DNA of 64,000 nt from NCBI GenBank assembly GCA_038213375.1, contig JBBQTB010000003.1, positions 62,001-126,000 on the forward strand. Reading direction: 5' to 3'. This document shows, one piece after another, positions 55,481 through 62,647 of the stretch. A program made the position numbers and the translations under genes. Source of the stretch: JAAUTT01 sp038213375 (GTDB lineage Bacteria; Bacteroidota; Bacteroidia; Bacteroidales; JAAUTT01). How positions within the stretch are numbered: the stretch's first letter is position 1; every line of letters starts with the position of its first letter. The notes beneath the pieces are model-generated. The model did no database searches. It saw only the letters and a program-made list of their open reading frames with translations, and was not told the DNA's origin.

Positions 55481-56566
55481 ATGGCTGAAAAAGAACCAAA
55501 TCCGTTTAAAAAAATTTCTGGAATCCGGGTCATTTATCCAATAATCATTGGACTTGGCGTTGTTTTTTATTTCTTTTTTAAAGAATTCAATCACGAGGCT
55601 TTTTCTGTTATTACCTTTAGCTTTAGGATGGTTATTTTTCTATTCATTGCCATTTTTTTTATGGTAATGCGGGATGTAGGCTATATTATCCGGATACGTG
55701 TTTTAAGCCATAATGAACTTTCGTGGAGACAAGCCCTACGTGTTATCATGCTCTGGGAATTTTCGTCGGCTGTAATGCCATCTGCTGTAGGTGGAACAAC
55801 TATTGCGATGATTTATATCAACAAGGAAGGCATCAATTTGGGTCGCAGTACGGCAGTGGTAATGGCCACATCGTTTCTCGACGAAGTCTATTTTATCCTT
55901 ATGTTTCCGTTATTATTGCTTACAATTAAGGTGCATAAACTTTTTACCGTTGGAATGGGTGTTTCCGGTACTGATTATATTTCGCTTGCCAACGAATTTT
56001 TATGGTTCGCAATTATTGGCTATTCCTTAAAACTAATCTACACAATTGTTTTGACTTATGGTCTTTTTGTAAATCCAAGAGGACTTAAGTGGTTGTTAAT
56101 GATAGTATTTAAACTCCCATTCTTACGTAAGTTCAGGTATACCGCCCACATCACCGGAACCGATATCATAACAAGTTCGGCAGAACTTAAAAAACAAAAA
56201 ATTGGTTTCTGGTTAAAAGCTTTTGGAGCTACCTTTTTTTCATGGACTTCCAGATATTTGGTAGTTAACGCATTAATTCTTGCGTTTTTTGCTGTCTCTG
56301 ATCACTTTTTACTTTTTGCAAGGCAATTGGTCATGTCGAATATGATGTTGCTTAGCCCAACACCCGGAGGAAGTGGTTTTTCGGAATATATTTTTACACG
56401 ATATCTCAGCGATTTTTTTCCTGTTGATGCTGCTATTGCCGGAAGTATTGGTATTGTGCTTGCGTTGCTTTGGAGAATAATTAGTTACTATCCCTACTTG
56501 TTAATTGGAGCAATAATTCTACCTAACTGGATTAAAAAAAGGTTCACTAATGAAAATAAATCTTAG
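55481..56566 (+). CDS. YbhN / LPG-synthase-TM-like flippase domain protein
   Basis: This 361-residue integral membrane protein has about eight or nine hydrophobic segments, starting at residues 14-30 (VIYPIIIGLGVVFYFFF). The conserved region LWEFSSAVMPSAVGGTTIAM resembles the lysylphosphatidylglycerol synthase membrane-domain/UPF0104 family, as does LLSPTPGGSGFSEYIFTRYL near the C-terminus. Members are thought to move or modify lipids, but this protein has no catalytic aminoacyl-transfer domain, so it is probably a flippase-like membrane protein of unknown substrate. It is preceded by its own candidate promoter and follows the MuiA gene by 99 bases. Confidence 0.85.
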   Translation: MAEKEPNPFKKISGIRVIYPIIIGLGVVFYFFFKEFNHEAFSVITFSFRMVIFLFIAIFFMVMRDVGYIIRIRVLSHNELSWRQALRVIMLWEFSSAVMPSAVGGTTIAMIYINKEGINLGRSTAVVMATSFLDEVYFILMFPLLLLTIKVHKLFTVGMGVSGTDYISLANEFLWFAIIGYSLKLIYTIVLTYGLFVNPRGLKWLLMIVFKLPFLRKFRYTAHITGTDIITSSAELKKQKIGFWLKAFGATFFSWTSRYLVVNALILAFFAVSDHFLLFARQLVMSNMMLLSPTPGGSGFSEYIFTRYLSDFFPVDAAIAGSIGIVLALLWRIISYYPYLLIGAIILPNWIKKRFTNENKS

Positions 56567-56796
56567 CATTTTACGACCCAGTTCTGTCTTTAATTAAATA
56601 TCACAAAATAAAAAGAGACGCTTATTGCTGAAAATAAACTTTAGGTTTTATAGAGATAGTCTTGGTTTATTATTAATTTAGAAATACAATTCGGTTACTT
56701 TAAAATTTAAAGTATCCGGTAAAGGTTACTAAACATTTTATAGCTTTGTAATTTAGTAAAACATTTTAGGAAAGACTGTAGACTTTCGCTTACAAT
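56567..56796. other. Leader region of the CheR/CheB operon
   Basis: This 230-base AT-rich gap holds the candidate -7 box at 56741-56748. I see no coding frame or terminator in it. Confidence 0.4.
56741..56748 (+). promoter_or_regulatory. Candidate -7 box of the CheR/CheB operon
   Basis: TAGCTTTG fits TAnnTTTG, 48 bases before the cheR-like ATG at 56797. No clear -33 element is visible. Confidence 0.4.
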
Positions 56797-57678
56797 ATGA
56801 CGATAACCAGCCTTGATTTACAACAGTTTATAACTGCTCTAAGAAATTTTTCAAATTATGACTTCAGCGAATACTCTGACAAGTCTTTAAAGCGAAGACT
56901 AGCTAAGGTATTGATTGACTATAAACTTGAGTTGAGTGAATTGATTTCTCAAATGCGAAACAATCCTCAATTGTTGGAAAAAGTAGTTAAAGACATCACT
57001 GTAAATACTACCGAACTATTTCGTGACCCCCTTGTATGGCAGCATTTACGATATGTACTTCTGCCGAAACTTAAGAATCAACAAACCATTAATATCTGGC
57101 ATGCAGGATGTTCTACAGGGCAGGAAGTGTATTCCATGCTAATGATTTTGAATGAACTCGATCTTTTAGAGCGAACAAGGATATATGCCAGTGATCTAAA
57201 TACCGATGTTCTTCAAGCTGCAAAAAAAGGACAATATAAATATCGGTTTAATATCGCCTATCTCGATAATTTCGATAAAGCAATAAAAGAAAACCCTTTT
57301 AACTACGAACAGTTTTTTGATATTCCTTATTCAAAGTATTTTGAAATAGATAAAGAGAAAGATTTTATAAAAATGAATCACTTTCTCACTGAAAAACCTA
57401 TTTTTAAAAAACTTGATTTAGTTAAGGATAGCAATATCTTTTATGTGAAATTCGATATTATCATTTGTCGGAATGTAATTATCTATTTTAATTACGATCT
57501 GCAAAACAAAATATTTGAATTGTTTCATAACAATCTATATAATAATGGTTATTTATGGCTTGGAATGCATGAATCCATTCTCGGGCCTTATGCATCAAAA
57601 TTTGAAAAAATCGGGCATGCCTATCAGAAAAAGGAAAGTCTATTTTCGAGTATCGATTATGGGAAAATGAATAAATAA
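56797..57678 (+). CDS. CheR-type protein-glutamate methyltransferase
   Basis: This 293-residue cytoplasmic enzyme methylates glutamates on sensor proteins using S-adenosylmethionine. The all-alpha N-domain (1-75) contains YSDKSLKRRLAKVL. The TTELFRDP motif at about 71-78 and the SAM loop WHAGCSTGQEVYSM (Gly104-Glu110) are intact. They are followed by IYASDLNTDVLQAA with the ribose-binding Asp, and FDIIICRNVIIYFNYDLQ. All key residues are therefore present and it is likely active. It begins a same-strand run of CheR, sensor, CheR-like, CheB and GAF genes. No MCP, CheA or CheW is in view, so its substrate must be elsewhere or be one of the sensors beside it. Confidence 0.9.
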   Translation: MTITSLDLQQFITALRNFSNYDFSEYSDKSLKRRLAKVLIDYKLELSELISQMRNNPQLLEKVVKDITVNTTELFRDPLVWQHLRYVLLPKLKNQQTINIWHAGCSTGQEVYSMLMILNELDLLERTRIYASDLNTDVLQAAKKGQYKYRFNIAYLDNFDKAIKENPFNYEQFFDIPYSKYFEIDKEKDFIKMNHFLTEKPIFKKLDLVKDSNIFYVKFDIIICRNVIIYFNYDLQNKIFELFHNNLYNNGYLWLGMHESILGPYASKFEKIGHAYQKKESLFSSIDYGKMNK

Positions 57679-57782
57679 TAATATTTATGCTTCAGATATT
57701 TAAATATCAAGCATAACAAGCTATATTTGAAGAAAAGGCAGCGAAAATAAATATCGAAACATTGAAAATAGTTTAAAATCAA

Positions 57783-60470
57783 ATGATAAGAATTAATCAA
57801 AGTATAAAATCAAGACTTCTTCTCTTTACAGGAACTATTATTTTCCTTTTTGGACTGTTCTTTATTTTTTTATACAATGATTTTTTCTTCGCTCGAAGAA
57901 CTATTGAATTCTATAACCGGATCAATATTCTAAATTCTGCACCCGGTCAATTGACTTTACTTCATAACTCATTTGTAAAGAACGAAATTATAAACGAACG
58001 TTATTATTTAACGGGTAAAAGCAAATTACTAGATAGTATATTTATTACTTCAGAACTATATCAAAAGCAACTGGATAGTTTAAATTACCTTCCATATTTT
58101 TCACCTCAAGACGTTACCAGAACTCAGATCAAAGGACTCATTACTCAGTGCAAAAAACTTAGTGATATTTATATTATTCTTAACCAACAAATTATTGGGC
58201 GTGGGTATTTGAAAACTGGTGAGGCTGGGGAAGTTGATAGGTTTATAAACTTTTTTATTGAATTTGCTGTTTCTGAGAACAATCCAATTCTTATGAAATC
58301 TATTGTTGAGATCAATAGATATCAATCAGCTTATCAATTGGGAAAGACTAACGATCAAATTCAACTTCTTTTCGATAGGGTAGATGCTCTCAAAATTCTT
58401 CTTTCCATAAATGATGTCAAACTTTGCAATGGTATGACAGAGATAAACCGCCTGAAGCTTATTAAGGAGTTAGAAACATTTGCAGCTCTTATTGGAGAAT
58501 TACAAAAAACTGACATTAAAATTGGATTTTCAGGTGGTCAGGGAACTATAGGTGATGCCCAACTCAAACTCGAAATTATAGGCGATAAATCTCAAAACAT
58601 TTATAAGGAAATTAAAAATGAGGTCGGTCAGCAAATACTCATTCAGTTTATAGTTAAAATATCATTGTTAATTATTCTGCTATTATTTTATTTGTGGTTT
58701 TTACTACGATTTTCAAGGACTGTAACATTTGCGATACAACAAATTAAAAATTTTGCTTCGGAGCTGGTTCTGGGAAAATTGCCGAATCCGTTGGAACTTA
58801 ATGCAAGTGATGAATTAATCTCCATATCAGAACTTTCAAATAATTTTGCGAGTAGTTTACGAGAAAAGATTCATTTTGCGACTAATCTTGGCTCGGGGAA
58901 ATCGAATGTGACCATGTTGCCTCTTAGTGAGGAAGATACAATGGCTAATGCATTGTTAAACATGGAGAAAAGTCTTAAAAAAGCCGTGGAGGAAGATCAG
59001 AAATATAAAATTGAAGAACAAAAACGTGCCTGGACCAATGAAGGACTTGCAAAATTTGGTGAAATCCTCAGAATGCAAACAGACAATCTGGCGACTTTGT
59101 CAGATTCTGTCATCTCTAACCTTGTTAAATACCTTAATGCCAATCAGGGAGGTGTTTTTCTTTACAACAACGACGATAAATCAGACATACATCTGCAACT
59201 TATATCGGCATTTGCTTTTGATCGCAAAAAATACCTTACAAAACGAATTGAACTTGGCGAAGGGTTGATAGGCACTTGTGCCCTTGAAAGGCAAACTATT
59301 ATAATTACTGATATCCCAGAAGGATACATGGAAATCACCTCGGGTTTGGGAGAAGCTCCACCCAGAAGTATTTTAATTGTTCCATTGCGATCCGAAGAAG
59401 TGATTTTTGGCGTTCTGGAAATTGCATCACTTAACTTTTTTCAGCCTCATGAAATAGATTTTGTTGAAAAAATTGCTCAAAACACTGCTTCAACTTTTGA
59501 TACTGTAAAAATTAATATCAATACTTCTCGCTTATTAGAACAGTCCAAAAAGCAAGCTGAGGAAATGGCGCAACAGGAAGAAGAAATGCGTCAGAACCTT
59601 GAAGAATTGCAAGCTACACAGGAAGAATCGGAACGCCGTGAAGCAGAAATCAACAGTTTGTTAGTGGCAGTGGATGCTTCAGCTTTGGTTATCCAAACTG
59701 ATATGGAAGGCCGGATAATGGAAGTTAATAAAAAGTTCTCTTCTATCGTAAAAAAACAGCGCGACGAGCTAATTGGTACATATTTGAGAAATATCTTCAT
59801 TTTCAATGTCGAGATGGACGAATATTACAATTTATTGCTCGATTTGAAACAAGGTAAGTTAATCAATCGAAACGAAATATTGGATTTTGAGGATGGAAGC
59901 AAAGTATATCTGGTTCTAAATTATTCCCCAATTCTTGATAGAGATGGGAAACCATATAAAGTTTTAGGAATTGCTACCAACATTACTGATAAAATAGTAC
60001 TCGAAAATTCAATCTCCAAAAAAGATATTGAGTTAGGTGAAATGGAATATCATCTCACTCATTTTGATCAACTTATTGATTCAGGTTTTATTAGAAGTGA
60101 ATTATCCGCCGATTGCATTCTGATGAATGCAAATGATAACTTTACAGAGGTAACCGGTTATACATTAAAAGAATCCATTGGTAAGGATTATCGGAAGTTT
60201 TTAAAACCCGATGAATTAAAGCAATTTGAATTGATTTGGAACGAAGTTCTCAAAGATAAACCATATAAAGCAGTTGTTAAAAGGACAATGCCAGCAGGGG
60301 ATGAGCATTGGTTAATGGCCAGTTTCATACCTTTTAAAAACAAATTAGGAAAAATTACAAAAGTTATTTTGGTTGCGCAAGATATAACTGAAAAGAAATT
60401 AAAATACCAGGTTTTAGAAGAGGCTAATAAAGAGATTGAGCGACTCAAAGGAATGCAAAATCAAAGCTGA
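57783..60470 (+). CDS. Membrane GAF-PAS-PAS sensor without kinase
   Basis: This 895-residue protein has a transmembrane helix at about 13-32, a periplasmic helical domain of about 250 residues, and a second helix at about 287-309 (FIVKISLLIILLLFYLWFLL). A HAMP-like linker is followed by a GAF domain (about 430-585, with GEGLIGTCALERQTIIITDI then PEGYMEITSGLGE) and a Gln/Glu-rich coiled coil (585-625, MRQNLEELQATQEESERRE). Two PAS domains lie at about 628-745 and 755-885 (LKAVLEDGS-like loops, VLGIATNITDK, ILVAQDITEKK). No histidine kinase, GGDEF or MCP signalling tip follows, so output must pass through partner proteins. The coiled coil (Glu607-Glu608) is a candidate site for CheR/CheB modification. 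Confidence 0.82.
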   Translation: MIRINQSIKSRLLLFTGTIIFLFGLFFIFLYNDFFFARRTIEFYNRINILNSAPGQLTLLHNSFVKNEIINERYYLTGKSKLLDSIFITSELYQKQLDSLNYLPYFSPQDVTRTQIKGLITQCKKLSDIYIILNQQIIGRGYLKTGEAGEVDRFINFFIEFAVSENNPILMKSIVEINRYQSAYQLGKTNDQIQLLFDRVDALKILLSINDVKLCNGMTEINRLKLIKELETFAALIGELQKTDIKIGFSGGQGTIGDAQLKLEIIGDKSQNIYKEIKNEVGQQILIQFIVKISLLIILLLFYLWFLLRFSRTVTFAIQQIKNFASELVLGKLPNPLELNASDELISISELSNNFASSLREKIHFATNLGSGKSNVTMLPLSEEDTMANALLNMEKSLKKAVEEDQKYKIEEQKRAWTNEGLAKFGEILRMQTDNLATLSDSVISNLVKYLNANQGGVFLYNNDDKSDIHLQLISAFAFDRKKYLTKRIELGEGLIGTCALERQTIIITDIPEGYMEITSGLGEAPPRSILIVPLRSEEVIFGVLEIASLNFFQPHEIDFVEKIAQNTASTFDTVKININTSRLLEQSKKQAEEMAQQEEEMRQNLEELQATQEESERREAEINSLLVAVDASALVIQTDMEGRIMEVNKKFSSIVKKQRDELIGTYLRNIFIFNVEMDEYYNLLLDLKQGKLINRNEILDFEDGSKVYLVLNYSPILDRDGKPYKVLGIATNITDKIVLENSISKKDIELGEMEYHLTHFDQLIDSGFIRSELSADCILMNANDNFTEVTGYTLKESIGKDYRKFLKPDELKQFELIWNEVLKDKPYKAVVKRTMPAGDEHWLMASFIPFKNKLGKITKVILVAQDITEKKLKYQVLEEANKEIERLKGMQNQS

Positions 60471-60481
60471 ACAACATTGAT

Positions 60482-61306
60482 ATGCTGGAATTAGGAATAG
60501 TGGAGACAAGGAATATTATTAAAACAATTTTAGAGAAGTACAATTATGACTTTTCTGATTATTCTTTGACGTCATTCAAGCGCCGGCTTGAGAAGATAGT
60601 AGATCAGCAAAACCTGAAAAATGTCGATCAGCTGATAATAAAATTGCGAGACAATAATAGTTATTTTGAGCAATTTCTTAACGAATTGGCAACACCATCA
60701 ACAGAAATGTTTCGTGATCCTTCATTGTGGCGGATTTTAAGGGATGAACTATTGCCTTCATTGATAAACGATTTGGGGTCTAATCTCAAAATATGGCTTC
60801 CAAATTCAGTTTCTGGCGATGAACTTTTTTCACTGGTAATTACACTTTATGAATTGAATCAGCTTGATAAGGTTCAAATATATGTTTCCTCTTTAAGTAC
60901 CAGATCAATAGATACTATACGATCAGGCTTATTGCTTGCCAGTAAACTTGATTTAAGTGCTGATAATTACATTCGTGCCAATGGAATAGAGGTTTTCCCG
61001 AACTATTATAAAATGGAAAACAATACCATTTATAGAGATACTTCATTAATAAAGAACGTTATTTTTTCACGGCAAAACTTGAGTTTTGACCCTCCGGTTC
61101 AAGGAATTAAACTTATTTTGTTCCGAAATAAAATGGTTTACTACAATCAGACTCTTCAAAGTAAGGTTTTAAAACAATTGTTTAGTTCTTTGGTGCCAAA
61201 TGGATTCTTAATTGTAGGCGCCAAGGAATCGATAAATACCCTCTATGGGAACAACGAATTTTCATTGATTAATAATTCTGAAAGTATCTATAAGCGCAAG
61301 CCATGA
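60482..61306 (+). CDS. Degenerate CheR-like protein (pseudo-methyltransferase)
   Basis: This 274-residue protein is a CheR homologue with a damaged active site. The N-domain is kept (YDFSDYSLTSFKRRLEKIV) and so is STEMFRDPSLW. The SAM loop expected as GCSTGQE reads NSVSGDE at 108-114, the ribose-binding SDLNTD reads SSLSTRS, and the CRNVIIYF motif reads FRNKMVYY. Fold-level similarity to the CheR at 56797 continues to the end (LVPNGFLIVGAKESINTLYG). It probably cannot use S-adenosylmethionine. The frame is complete and tightly coupled (11 bases after the sensor; ATGA overlap with cheB), so it is likely expressed and could act as a binding or scaffold partner. Confidence 0.8.
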   Translation: MLELGIVETRNIIKTILEKYNYDFSDYSLTSFKRRLEKIVDQQNLKNVDQLIIKLRDNNSYFEQFLNELATPSTEMFRDPSLWRILRDELLPSLINDLGSNLKIWLPNSVSGDELFSLVITLYELNQLDKVQIYVSSLSTRSIDTIRSGLLLASKLDLSADNYIRANGIEVFPNYYKMENNTIYRDTSLIKNVIFSRQNLSFDPPVQGIKLILFRNKMVYYNQTLQSKVLKQLFSSLVPNGFLIVGAKESINTLYGNNEFSLINNSESIYKRKP

Positions 61307-61860
61307 TTTATAAAGCAATTATGATAGGCGGATCGGCCGGAAGTTTTCAGGTAGTAACGAAAATATTAAGTGCTTTGCCAAAGACACTGAATATGCCTTT
61401 GTTTTTATGTCTTCATCGGCTAAAGCATGTTCGGTCCGGTTTTCTTGAAGCTTTGTCATTGAAATCAAATCTTCCTGTTATAGAACCTGACGATAAAGAA
61501 CAAATCAAACCAGGAAGGGCTTACCTTGCACCTGCAAACTATCATATGTATATTGAACTTGGAAACAGAATTGCTTTGTCTACGGAGGAACCTGTAAACC
61601 ATTCGAGGCCATCCATCGATCTTTCGTTTGTTACTGCAGCGCATGCTTATCGCGAAAAACTCATTGGAATTATTCTGTCGGGCGCTAATAGCGACGGAGC
61701 ATACGGGTTAAAAAAGGTGAAAGACTTAAATGGCTTTACAATTGTTCAGGATCCTAATGAATGCCAGGTTCGCACGATGACCGAAGCGGCTATGAAAAGC
61801 ACAAACGTAGATCAGGTTTTATCGACCGATCAGATTATTAAATTTTTACTAAAATTATAA
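61303..61860 (+). CDS. CheB-type methylesterase, catalytic domain only
   Basis: This 185-residue cytoplasmic protein-glutamate methylesterase removes methyl groups added by CheR. The catalytic triad is visible: Ser11 in IGGSAGS, His38 in LCLHRLKH and Asp131 in ILSGANSDGAYG. The motif RAYLAPANYHMYIE is also typical. There is no N-terminal receiver domain, so activity is not gated by CheA phosphorylation in the usual way. The start codon overlaps the stop of the CheR-like gene by four bases (ATGA), indicating translational coupling. The next gene begins 13 bases downstream. Confidence 0.9.
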   Translation: MIYKAIMIGGSAGSFQVVTKILSALPKTLNMPLFLCLHRLKHVRSGFLEALSLKSNLPVIEPDDKEQIKPGRAYLAPANYHMYIELGNRIALSTEEPVNHSRPSIDLSFVTAAHAYREKLIGIILSGANSDGAYGLKKVKDLNGFTIVQDPNECQVRTMTEAAMKSTNVDQVLSTDQIIKFLLKL

Positions 61861-61873
61861 AAGAAATAGTTCT

Positions 61874-62638
61874 ATGAAAATGAACCTTTCTTACAAATAT
61901 CTTCACTTGATTATTTTTCTGCTATTATTGGCGGTGGTATTCGCTCTTTTTGGTGTGATTAACAATATGCCCATCGATAATTCAAATAAAATTACCTTTG
62001 CCTACATTCTGCTTTTTACAATTCTTTTTCTCATTGTTGTCTGGTTTTTAGCCACATTAAAAATAGAAAGAAAATTCAAAGACATTTCGTTGTCCGATAA
62101 CGCTGATCATGAGGTTATAAATAATACAAGTAAATTCATGTCGAACGACAAAGAGGAATTTCGTGAAAATAAAAATGAAATGGATGTTTCACGGCTAATT
62201 CCTGATAATAGCAAGTCGGTCGAAGAGTTTTCAGAGAATATCCTTCAGAATTTAGCTCAGGAATTTAATATCGTTCAAGCTTTAATGTATTTGCAAACAG
62301 CTGATGCCGACAATTACGAATCAATTGCTCAGTATGCTTATTTTTCTGAATCAAAGCCACAGGCCTTTAAGTCGGGCGAAACATTACCCGGTCAGGCAAT
62401 TAAAAACAGAACTATTGTTACGTTAACCGATATACCTGAAAATTATATGACCATTGCTTCAGGATTAGGAAAAAGTAGCATCAAATATTTGGTATTTGTG
62501 CCACTGATACACAAAGATGTTGTTGTTGGATTGATCGAATACGCAACTTTTGCCCAGATAAATGAAGATATAATTAAAGTGCTGGGCAATATTGCAGATC
62601 AGGTTGCTGAAATTATTGTTAAACTCATAAAAAAGTAA
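61874..62638 (+). CDS. Two-helix membrane protein with GAF domain
   Basis: This 254-residue protein has two transmembrane helices (about 9-30, YLHLIIFLLLLAVVFALFGV, and 38-61) followed by a charged linker and a GAF domain (about 115-252). The GAF domain has KSGETLPGQAIKNRTIVTLT then DIPENYMTIASGLGKS, the same motif as in the two large sensors of this operon. It has no output domain. It probably senses a small ligand and passes the signal to neighbouring proteins. Spacing to the genes on either side is 13 and 9 bases, so it belongs to the operon. Confidence 0.78.
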   Translation: MKMNLSYKYLHLIIFLLLLAVVFALFGVINNMPIDNSNKITFAYILLFTILFLIVVWFLATLKIERKFKDISLSDNADHEVINNTSKFMSNDKEEFRENKNEMDVSRLIPDNSKSVEEFSENILQNLAQEFNIVQALMYLQTADADNYESIAQYAYFSESKPQAFKSGETLPGQAIKNRTIVTLTDIPENYMTIASGLGKSSIKYLVFVPLIHKDVVVGLIEYATFAQINEDIIKVLGNIADQVAEIIVKLIKK

Positions 62639-62647
62639 AACAAACAT

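Noticed and set aside
57783..60470. Hybrid histidine kinase
   Set aside because: The sensor ends shortly after the second PAS domain; there is no H-box, ATP-binding or receiver motif.
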